Part shown: positions 30,460-39,776 of the stretch, one piece after another | How the letters are laid out: the number at the start of each line of letters is the position of its first letter | How positions within the stretch are numbered: position 1 is the first letter of the stretch | Source of the DNA: Ambrosia x helenae | Lineage: Eukaryota > Streptophyta > Magnoliopsida > Asterales > Asteraceae | Reading direction: 5' to 3' | NCBI GenBank assembly: GCA_030844895.1 | Contig: CM061231.1 | Span: 7,153,618-7,217,617 of the forward strand | Length of the DNA: 64,000 nucleotides | The notes under the pieces: model-generated | The model's input: only the letters and a program-made list of their open reading frames with translations | Databases searched by the model: none | What the model was told of the DNA's origin: nothing | Position numbers and translations under genes: made by a program

Positions 30460-32514
30460 TTTGAAGTTGTTTTCTTCTTCTTCCTCCAACCCCCTACAAC
30501 CCTTCACCATCTTCTTCACCTTCATCATCCTCCTCCAACCCCCTCCAACCCTTCATCATCCTCCTCCCCTCCTCATTATCCTCCACCTCCTCCCATCTTC
30601 TTCACCTTCAACATCTTAATAAAATAAAAAAAATAAAAAAAAAAACAAATTCAGAAGAAAACGCCCGCTATCACCCAAACCTGCCACCATAAAACGCCCA
30701 ATAGCGCCCCTGGGGGCGGTGTTTGGGGCGCTATAGAGGCTGAAAACGCCCCATAACCTTACCACTACACATGCCCTAAGAATAATTGAAGGAAACATCT
30801 ACTAACCTCTTGTTTTTTTGTCATTATAAATGAATTGATGTCTTCTCTAACGTTAAAGGACCCAAAACTTGTCTCTACTACTGTTTGCTCTGGAATTATT
30901 GAACGACCCTCAGTGAACACCATAATTTTTGGGCAATCTCTGATTTCTATACGAATACTATATAATCGGAACTTCTGCGCGAAAATCCGGGGGGGTCGGC
31001 TGTAACACCCCAACCGGTGGCGGAAACATCGGGGTGCCACGTATTGATGATTGTTCAGTAGCTCATGGTGAATAATAAATTCCATTAAATGATTTAAATG
31101 AATTACATACAATTGTTCTTGAATTTGTACATCAAATTGAATAAAACTATACACATATCTTCAAGCATCAATTCAAATCTTCAAGCAAATAGAACCTGAA
31201 ACATGTTAAGTTGAAAATATTTTGGGTCAACAAAAGTTGGTGAGAATTACATAGGTTTTTGATAATTGAATAAAAATGTTGTGCAATTCATGTGTCATGT
31301 CAATCTAGTCCATATGTGAGAACATACTAGAAATAAATCGAGTGCATAACCAAACCTGGTGACTGTTATAATGTGGTACCTCCCATACGCTCATGGTTCA
31401 CCTAAATATGTTATACGATAACAAACACCCACGCTACCTTTGTAGGAGGCACGTATCCGGGTGGGATTGTCAGTCCAATAGATCTATCAATGTATACCGT
31501 CGGCTTGTACGGAGTTAATGATTATGCTAGAATGGTGCTTACTCTAATCATGCTCAAGACATAATGCAACATAGAAAACACATAGACACATTGATGATTG
31601 AATTGCATAAATGATGTTATAACATGTTTCACCCCAAAAAATAGTGATAAATAGAAAAGGGGCTATGTAAAACTCACCTTGGTAAAATGTTATATCTGTT
31701 GAAAAAAATTGAATAATGGTGTTGTCCAAACGTATCAAGTATCACCCTATAATGAGGTAATAAATATGTCTAAGTCTATCAAGTCTACAAATGTATAGGT
31801 TTCTAGGGCTTCGAATTTGGGGATAAATGCTTGTTTGATTAATATTAAAAATATTCGCCAATTGAGAAAAATTTAGTAAATAGGTAACCAAAAATCTTTT
31901 CATGAAATTTAAATTTAGGATGGTTACAATAATGTATTTAAAGTATAAAAATAATTTTTATAAAATTATTTTCTTTAAAATAGATTTTTAAATCTATTTA
32001 TTACAAATTGTCAAACTTCAACTTTAATAATTAAAAATTACTAAAATTAAAGAATTTTCAGTTTAAAAATTATATTTCTGTTCTAAATAATCAGAAATAA
32101 TTTCTATAAAATTTTGGTGCAAAAATATTAAAAATTGGATTTATTATGATTTAATTATGATTAAAATTAACAAAATTGATTAAAAATATTAAATAAATGA
32201 TTTTTCAGAAATAAAAATCATTTCTGAAAAGCTTAATGTTATAAAAACTTAGGATAATTTTTGAGGAAATTTATAAGATCGTTTTGATATATTTATAGAA
32301 TTTTATAATTATAATTGAATAAATTTGTAATATTTATTATATATAATAAATAAATGATTTTTGAAAAACTAAAAATTGGATAATAAAGTTTATCATTTGA
32401 ATAACATAAAATAAATTTTGTAGAATTTATAAACCATGTTTGGTATTTAAAATCTATTTTAAAAGTTAATATCATAAGTATATGAAAGAAAAGGATAAAA
32501 AAATGTATGTGGTT

Positions 32515-32580
32515 TGTGGGGATTGAACCCGAGTCAGTGTTGTGTGTGTTCCACGCCTAGCCAACTGATCTAGGTGTGGG
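32515..32580 (-). other. tRNA-like module in the solo LTR (first)
   Basis: On the minus strand an A-box-like AGATCAGTTGGC is followed, after a GT/CA-rich stretch, by a B-box-like GGGTTCAATCC. It is not a tRNA gene, since no cloverleaf can be completed, but it resembles pol III internal promoter boxes. Confidence 0.5.
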
Positions 32581-33204
32581 TTTGTTAATCTTTGTGGATC
32601 TGTTATCATTTTATAGACAACCTGATTAAAACAAAAATCCCCAATTCGTGTTCTTATAAACCCTAACCCCAAAATCTTAAAATAAATCGTGGATTCGTTA
32701 CAGATCTGGAACGAAACATTGGGGTTATTAATCCTAGACGGAAATCGATCCGAAATCATCAAAATATTACCTGAGATTGTGTCTGGAAGTACCCGGTTAG
32801 ACGACTACAAGGTGCGGCCAACTAAACCATCAATCCTGGTTTATAGTGATGAAATTTGTGTGTGGTTTAGATGCAGAGAGGGCCGATTAAGGGTTCTGGA
32901 TCGAGGTTATTGATTAATTCAACAGAAAATCATATATTGTACACGAATTGGTTGGTACAATGATCTGTTTTATAATTATTTCGAATTGACCAATTATATG
33001 GCATAATTAACGCGCAGAATCATGTATACTGGTTAGAGCGTGAGTCACGGAATCAATCTTGGTAAACGACATGTTTTCATGGCCTAATTTGGCGTGGCCG
33101 GTGTCAGAAGCTTCGAAACGGGTCTGGTGTTTGACTTTTGTGGTTGACTGGGTTATTCAAGGGAAGTGTTAACTTTAATAACGTTGGGATAATATCACAA
33201 CACA

Positions 33205-33271
33205 GGTTGTGGCTCAGCTGGTTTGTGTGTGTGTGTGTATGAGGGTGGTCCGGTTCGAACCTCGCGGGGAA
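33205..33271 (+). other. tRNA-like module in the solo LTR (second)
   Basis: On the plus strand TGGCTCAGCTGG (A-box-like) is followed by a (GT)n run and CCGGTTCGAACCTC (a near-perfect B box). The A to B spacing is about 35-40 nt, near that of tRNA genes. The acceptor stem does not pair, so it is not called a tRNA. Confidence 0.5.
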
Positions 33272-33495
33272 CACCATTTTTTTAATAACAGATTTAAGAG
33301 TGGAGGGGGTAGTGGGCCGGATCAAGGGAGGGGTGATGGGCTATTGGACTGGGCTTTGAAGGAAAAGGTGGGCTAGGATTGATCTTAGGCATTGTCATGG
33401 GTTTTTATAATAACATCAAAAAAAAATTCTGATTTATGTGTTATATTTATTATTATTATTATTATTATACATACATATACATATATATATATATA

Positions 33496-33899
33496 TAGGG
33501 TAGGGATCCTAAGAGAACCAACCCCTATTTGAGAACTGAGAGAACCATTCTGAGCCACACATTTCATATAAAGGCAAAAAAAAAAAAAAAAATTTTTTTT
33601 TTTTTTGCTTTAATCGCACATTTTTATGCAAGGAAAAATTTTTTTTTTTTATTTTTTTTGAATTTTTTTTTCATTTATACATATGTGTATATGACAATTA
33701 TACATATGTGTATATAGCAATTATACATATATGTATATAGCATTTTTCAGCTATACATATGTGTATATTTCAGTTATACATATGTGTATATAGCATTATA
33801 CATATGTGTATAATGCAATTATACACATGTGTATACTGAAAACAAAAATACAAAAAAAATAAAAAAAAAAATTTCCTTACATATAAAGCAGCGATTTTT

Positions 33900-33944
<45 letters not shown>

Positions 33945-34051
33945 CCTAGTTCTCAATTGGGGCTTTATTTATAAAAATTTTTCCTTACACATGTGGCCCA
34001 GAATGGTTCTCTAGTTCTCAATTTGGGAAAAGGTTCTCATTTGAACCAAAT

Positions 34052-34055
<4 letters not shown>
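33496..34055. mobile_element. Micron-like MITE inserted in (TA)n, with palindromic internal array
   Basis: Both ends lie in TA repeats. The left reads ATATAGGGTAGGGATCC..GAGAACC and the right, reversed, ATATAGGATTTGGTTC..GAGAACC, so the termini are inverted and similar. Inside are about seven copies of ATACATATGTGTAT (33675-33838) and a 39-nt A run (33902-33940). Confidence 0.65.
33675..33838. repeat. ATACATATGTGTAT palindromic array
   Basis: Seven near-identical self-complementary units centred on CATATG or close variants, spaced about 20-27 bp by AT-rich spacers of unequal length. Confidence 0.9.
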
Positions 34056-34087
<32 letters not shown>

Positions 34088-35443
34088 TTGTGAATTAGGA
34101 GAATAAAGACTTAGGTACAAAAATGAGGGGTTTTTATATTTAAAATTTGGGGAAAATTTTGCGATGTTACATCGGCCGCCCCTTCCCGCCCCTACTATCC
34201 TGCGCCAGTTCATGGAACATGTAAAAACATGTTCTAAATTATGACATTCTTGAAGAGACAACCTTGTTAGGTTTGGAAACTCCAATATTCTCCGCTCATT
34301 GCTCTTCCATATATACTTAAGATTATTTAGCCACTCTAACTCCACTTCTCTTAGGTTTGGAAATTTGACACTAGTTTGTGATTCATTGTTTGTCACTTCT
34401 GATGCTACTTCAAATACCTCCTCTACACTCTTGAAATATTGTGCATTAATTGTTTCAAGCTTCTCTAATTTTTGCAACTCACTGGACGGAAAAATCTTTG
34501 TATCCTTATGAGAGTAATCAATACAGCATTGGATCAGATTATGAAAAGACCAAGTTCTCCCTTCTGATATAGAGCTTATACAATCTAAACTTGTGGATGG
34601 TGTCTGCAAAACAAACCAAATAAAAAAAAAAAAGAAAAAGAAAAGAGAGGATAGTAAGTTAGCTGTAACTTCCACTCCGACCTAATGTTTTTATTGGGAT
34701 TGTAATTTGTTCTCTTATAAAATAGATTTTATATATAAGGCGAGATGGTGGACTTTATAAGTCTAAATTTGTTAATTTCATAGGACAATTTATATATTCA
34801 TATAAACTACTATCAAAGTGTTTATTACTTTTACTTTTGGGTGATTTCTTATATAGATAATGCAAAAAAGATAAACAAAGCATAAACTAGTAATGGCAAG
34901 CGGGAGCAGTACCTGATGAAAGTTAAGGCCACATTCAAGAGAATGTTGGCCTAGCCCTGTGTTTATGTACTTGAGCCTGGGAGTTGTTGACCGACCAGAT
35001 GTGAACACTGTCATTTGAGGGCAATCTTCGATCTTAACATATTCTAATAACGGCCCCTCAAAGTGAATATTCATCCCCAAGAAAAAACCTGCAAGGTTTG
35101 GCAAACGATCTAGTTTAATTGATTTTAGACTAATAATGACCACTTTTTTAGACAATGTCGTAGTATCCGCTTGAACTTCTTCTCTCACAATCACTTTCAT
35201 TGCATCACATTTGCTTATCGTCAACTCTTCAAGTTTCTTGAGGCTTTAAGTGTGGAAAATGTGAATATGTTTTCCAGACAATGACAATCGCTGATACGCA
35301 GTATCTTTAGGTGAGGGAGTTTATGCACAATATTATATGTTGGCCTTGGAATTGCAACTGTAGTACTACTACAATCACTAATATTGTTACTGGTGATCTC
35401 TTTAGATTCAAACACCTAAATCATTGATGCGCAGTTACTTATA

Positions 35444-35962
35444 TACTTTTGGGGTGACTCATGTATGCTTATTACTTCACTCACTTAATCATGCTTTATA
35501 CTATATTCACAATCGCAATTCTTGTATGTGTTTTATTTGTTGATCGCTGATAGTGTGTACTTATTACCTTAATCATTAACCGGTGTGGGCCTAGCATAGC
35601 AATAAATAGTACTTGATTATTGTTATGTGCAAACTACTTTGCTTTGTCGCATACTATATAATCATACTATTGGGCGACTACTATACATATATACTAGATA
35701 TCTCATTATTCTCGGATATCATTTCTACTCTAAGACTTGGTGGAATATTTACATGCGGTGCTCGTCAACCGCCTCAGTCGTTGGACTCGGTGGAATAATA
35801 ACATAGTTTTTTAATTAATGAGGAGAGATAAATTCAATGAAGCCATCCGTTAAGTACAACCAGGAAACGAATCACGGATCCACTACCAGCACCATTGGCG
35901 ACGGTGTTACCGTGCAAGTAGTGAGATACCTGTGACCAATTCTGGTTGTGCCCTGCCCCTAA
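35444..35962. other. Unrecognised repeat-like DNA at the break of copy A
   Basis: Begins where homology to the intact resistance gene stops. The part 35850-35957 resembles 3638-3752 (shared GACGGTGTTA(C/T)C, ACCAATTCTG). No coding capacity was recognised. Confidence 0.5.
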
Positions 35963-37011
35963 GACAATGTGGAGTGATTTAGGCAAGGCTTGGGAAGCCT
36001 TGCCGCCACGTCACCAAAAAGTCTTTAGTTTTAGACAAGTTGAGGACCACCCAAAGGTGTGGGGGTAGTCCTCCACTCCTATTGGTCACCAATTATTTTT
36101 TATTTTCTAATTTTGAAATAAGTAAGTAATTAAAATAAATAACATAAAAAAAGTCACATAACATTAAAAAAAAGTTATAAAGAAGTAGATATTAAAAAAA
36201 AAAACACCGAAACCTAAAAATAAAAATAAAAATAAAAAATTACCAAAACCTAAAAAATAGCGAAACCTAAAAAATATAATAAAAAACTTGCCGAAACTTA
36301 AAATTTTTTAAAAAAACCGAAAGCTTAAAAAACATCTACCAATCGACATGAAAAAACGTAACAATTGCCATGAGAGAAGATCGGTGATGCTGAATTCGAC
36401 CCCGTGAGCAGCCTGATGGTCTTCTTGTGTGCGTTGAATTGCCGCTCGTTTGGTAAGACGAGAGTTCGCCTCCATCGTGGCTTCAAATAGGATGTTCCAC
36501 CGCATATACCTTCTTCATATGGCTCGCCACTTACTAACAAGTTGATCCGCGGTGCGGTGATTTGTTTGGCTTATATGATTGTAATCCGCCAAAACGTTGT
36601 TCCAAAAAGAAGACGAATTTATTTCCAAGTGCGCCTCCTCTTTTATAGATGTACACCGTCACCAACTTGATCTGGTTATCGTTAGTCCAAGTCGCCATTT
36701 GTTTAGATGAGGGTTTTGATTTTTGGTGGATTTTATAAAAAAAGAGTACAGGTTAGAAGAATAGAAAGAAGATGATTTGTAAAAATTGAGAAGTAATTTG
36801 GGTTTTATAGTGGAAAAAATGGTTAATTTTTTTTTTTTTTTGAAAAAAGCAACGGTCATAATATTAAAATCGAGGGCCCCACAATTTTCAAACCCATCAA
36901 TCAATTGAAGCGGCCACTTCGTCTGAATTTGGCCATTTAGGCCGGACCACACATGGTGGGACGGTGTTGATGGGCCCAAGACGGGCTCGACAACGCCCCC
37001 ACACCTTTTAG

Positions 37012-37013
<2 letters not shown>
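35963..37013 (-). mobile_element. PIF/Harbinger element with decayed ORF1, 1.05 kb
   Basis: Flanked by TAA (35960-35962 and 37014-37016). The ends GACAATGTGGAGTG and, reversed, GACTAAAAGGTGTGGGG are related to those of the neighbouring transposase-bearing element. On the minus strand around 36670-36310, broken frames read FWNNVLADYN, RTADQLVSKW and a stretch rich in Lys/Arg/Gln. These resemble the Myb/SANT-like ORF1 of PIF/Harbinger transposons. Stops and frame changes make it a relic. Confidence 0.7.

Positions 37014-37017
<4 letters not shown>

Positions 37018-37064
<47 letters not shown>
37018..37064. repeat. (TA)n microsatellite
   Basis: About 23 uninterrupted TA units. Confidence 0.97.
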
Positions 37065-37067
<3 letters not shown>

Positions 37068-37480
37068 AACCAAAGCATTTTTAATAACATGTCATAATAT
37101 TATGCAATCTATTTTTTGAGAGATGCCACATAAGATGTGATGTGACAATTCTAGACCAATTAAAAAAAAGGAATAAATATGGTTTAAATATGATTTAACA
37201 TAATCTAATAAATACTTAATCTACTAAATGTAAATATTAAAACTTTATTATTTTCTCTCTCATGTTTCCTCTCATAACTTTTAAATGTTAATATCTTTTA
37301 TACACGAGATTTTTTAAAGAAAAAAATTACACCAAATTAACGAACGTTTTATTATCTTACTAACGAGTACCATAGTGCTATATAAAAAACGGACATATAA
37401 TATAAACTAGTAACATTATATTCTTCACTTTTGGTTTTGGAACCTCTTTTTGTCGTCCCCGCTGACCCATTCAAAACGAG
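37065..37480. other. Intergenic DNA, nothing recognised
   Basis: AT-rich stretch between two PIF/Harbinger elements. No gene signal. Confidence 0.45.
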
Positions 37481-37483
37481 TAA

Positions 37484-39546
37484 GACTATTCGGAGTGCCT
37501 TCGGGGAACGACCTCGGGGTGGTGATTTGGCACTTTCCCCGATCGGGAACACCGCCCCCCCCGAGGAATTTTCGGGGTACCCGGGGAAATAATCCCGTTT
37601 GAACCGAGCGATGTGATTGGCCTAAATTTTTTGAACGTTGGTGGTGGGTCCCGAGGGCATATAGCCGTTTGAAAAAAAAAAAAAAAAAAAAAAATTAAAC
37701 CTTTTATCTATATATATATATAACCTTCAATTTATATATTTTATCAACACAACCATACCCACAACTATCATTTTCCATCTCCAAAAAATTTATAAAAATC
37801 CAATTTGTTACCATGAGTTCGTCGGAGGAGGAGGAACAAAATGTGATAAACTTTTACGTTGGCGCAATGATGGAAACGGCAAAACTTATAGCCGAGTTGG
37901 AAGACGAAAGCGATAGTGAAGCGTCTTCGGTACCATTGACACGGAGCGCGGCGCTTGATAGAGATCGTGAGGGTATGTTTTTTTGTTAAAATGTTTTATT
38001 TTTTTTTGTTGATATGTTTTATTTTTTTTGTTAATATGTTTTATTTTTTTTGTTAAAATTGTTTATTTTTTTTGTTGATATGTTTTATTTTTTTTAAAGG
38101 TGCACACGAACGTTTGGTGGCCGATTATTTTGACGAAAACTGTGTTTACACGGACGAACAGTTTAAACGTCGTTTCCGAATGAGTAGAAGATTGTTCGAA
38201 CGAATTGCCGATGATTTAGCTAATTATGATGAATTTTTTACACTACGATACGATGGTAGAGGAAAACGGGGTTTTACGACCCTACAGAAATGCACGTCTG
38301 CAATTCGTCAATTAGCATACGGCACTGCGAGTGATTCATGGGATGAGTATTTAAGGATGTCTGATAGAATGAGTCGGGAATGTTTGTACCAGTTTTGCGA
38401 AGATGTTGTGAACTTATATAGCAAGGTTTATATGCGTACGCCAAGAAAAAGCGACATCGAAAAGCTCTACGCGCACCATGCAGAGAAACACGGCTTTCCT
38501 GGCATGCTAGGAAGTCTTGATTGTACGCATTGGCCATGGCGTAATTGCCCCACCGCATGGAAAGGTCAATATACTCGGGGTGACGTAGGAGAACCATCAC
38601 TTATTCTTGAAACCGCTTGCTCACAAGATCTTTGGATTTGGCATGCTTTTTTTGGCGTTGCAGGTTCGTGTAACGACTTAAATGTTCTTGCAAGATCTCA
38701 TATTTTTGACCCCATGATTAGAGGCACTGGCCCTGATGATTCTTTTTGGCTCAATGGCGTAAAATATAAGCATGGGTATTATTTATGTGACGGCATATAC
38801 CCAAGCTGGGCGTCTGTTGTGAAGACAATATTGAATTCTTCAGATGACAAAAGGAAAAAGTTTGCGAAGTGTCAAGAAGCAGCAAGGAAAGACGTCGAAC
38901 GATTATATGGTGTGATCAAGGCGAAGTGGCATATAATAGAACGACCAGCACGTGCATTCCATCCACAAAGATTGAGATACATTATGTACGCGTGTTTGAT
39001 ACTTCATAACATGATAATTGAAGACGAAGGTCGTGCGATATGCGTCTACGATCCGAATGAGATTGAAGAAGTGCTCGAGCCAGTTGACGAGGGACAACAA
39101 GAATCAAACACGTGGGCGTTACACGATGCCACTACGAATGGAAACCTTGTTTCGGATCTCGTTGATCACATTTGGAATAATTTTCGTGTCGACGCCAATA
39201 ACGAGTAGTTTTTTCTAGTTTTTTTTAATGAACTTTAGTTTGTAATTTTTATTATTTTGTGACTTTAGTTTGTATTTTTTTTAATTTTATGAAATTTCGG
39301 TTTTTTTTATTATACGTTTTTTTTGCGTTTTTTTTTATTATTTACGGTTTTTTTTAATTTTATTTTAATAAAAAAATAATTATGAAATATAAAATATATA
39401 ATTAAAAAAAAGGAAAAAGAATAAAAAAAGGAAGGGGGAATGGGGGAGTTGGGGGAAACCATTTCCAAAGTTTGGGGGAGAAAATGGGGGAAATGACATG
39501 GCGCTGATGTGGGAGTTGGGGGAAAGGGGAGGCACACCATATAGTC
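37484..39546 (+). mobile_element. PIF/Harbinger transposon with intact-looking transposase, 2.06 kb
   Basis: Ends GACTATTCGGAGTGCCT and, reversed, GACTATATGGTGTGCCT, flanked by TAA (37481-37483 and 39547-39549). It encodes only the transposase. The Myb-like ORF1 that autonomous PIF/Harbinger elements normally also carry is absent. It lies 230 bp upstream of the aspartyl protease start codon. Confidence 0.9.
37813..39208 (+). CDS. PIF/Harbinger transposase (two exons, 422 aa)
   Basis: Exon 1 is 37813-37972 and exon 2 38100-39208, joined by a T-rich GT-AG intron. The join completes a Gly codon and keeps one frame. Exon 1 gives an acidic N-terminus beginning MSSSEEEEQ. The catalytic domain has D194 (GSLDCTHW), D284 (YYLCDGIYP) and E320 (RKDVERLYGVIKAKW), with 35 residues between the last two, as in DDE superfamily 4 plant transposases. 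A helical region with RRLFERIADDL lies before it. No stop or frameshift was seen. It may also mobilise related elements with GACTA-type ends nearby. A domesticated ALP1-like role is unlikely because TIRs and TSD are intact. Confidence 0.92.
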
Positions 39547-39776
39547 TAAGAAGCGTCATGGTAGGGTAGGCCCCTCTGTCACTTTCAAAATCCTAATAAT
39601 CCATGGAAGAAAAACAAGAAGAAGACGAAGAAGAAACTTCATGACACCTTCCTTCCTCTGTTTCTGTTTATACCAAACCACTTCCATAATATCCCTAGGC
39701 TACATACATTACATTCATCCCTTGTTTGTAGTCAACCATCACCAGATTTCATCCACCTTCACAAATCTAGAGAAAG

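Larger units (their letters stand above)
26467..30776. mobile_element. PIF/Harbinger-like element without transposase, 4.3 kb
   Basis: The ends are GGGTGTGTGTAGTGATGGGG and, reversed, GGGCATGTGTAGTGGTAAGG, flanked by TAA (26464-26466 and 30777-30779). The intact paralogue at 50518-50535 reads through the same site without the insert, so the limits are confirmed. No transposase or Myb-like ORF was recognised. The interior contains a Helitron-like 3' end (26848), an (AAT)n microsatellite and repeated short strings such as GCATTCCAAGG. It may have grown by nested insertion. Confidence 0.8.
31001..34171. mobile_element. Solo LTR (probably Ty3/gypsy), 3.2 kb, nested in the MITE
   Basis: Starts TGTAACACCCCAACC and ends GCGATGTTACA, with a perfect 5-bp duplication TCGGC on both sides (30996-31000 and 34172-34176). 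Joining the flanks restores the MITE sequence. No gag or pol is present and no second LTR was seen, so it is a solo LTR. TGTAACACCCC starts are common in plant gypsy LTRs. It contains two tRNA-like modules and a nested MITE at 33496-34055. Confidence 0.8.
30948..34209. mobile_element. Partial hAT MITE split by a solo LTR
   Basis: The sequences 30948-30995 and 34177-34209 together match, reversed, about the first 90 bp of the intact MITE at 67-257. The outer CTG of the terminus is lost and the other half of the MITE is missing. It interrupts exon 5 of resistance-gene copy A. Confidence 0.85.
26315..35443 (-). pseudogene. RGC2-like CC-NB-LRR pseudogene, 3' end only (copy A)
   Basis: Homologous to exons 4-6 of the intact gene. 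The exon 4 equivalent is 34913-35443, cut off on its 5' side at about 35443 and carrying a 1-nt deletion near 35247 that shifts the frame. The exon 5 equivalent starts at 34603 and runs to 34210. It is then replaced by a hAT MITE fragment containing a solo LTR, and resumes at about 30947-30817. Compared with the intact copy, some 220 bp of exon 5 is missing at the MITE. The exon 5 donor is GT-TAGT here versus GT-GAGT there. A last-exon equivalent (about 26359-26315) lies beyond a 4.3-kb element in intron 5. The CC, NB-ARC and N-terminal LRR parts are absent. It cannot encode a resistance protein. Confidence 0.9.

Noticed and set aside
30271..30627. Frames with poly-Ile or poly-Tyr
   Set aside because: Caused by the (TAA)n microsatellite.
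33675..33838. Possible CRISPR-like array
   Set aside because: Plant nuclear DNA; unit spacers are short, AT-rich and of unequal length, and the array sits inside a MITE.
34037..35415. Three separate LRR genes on the minus strand
   Set aside because: They are fragments of one resistance pseudogene separated by an intron, a frameshift and insertions.
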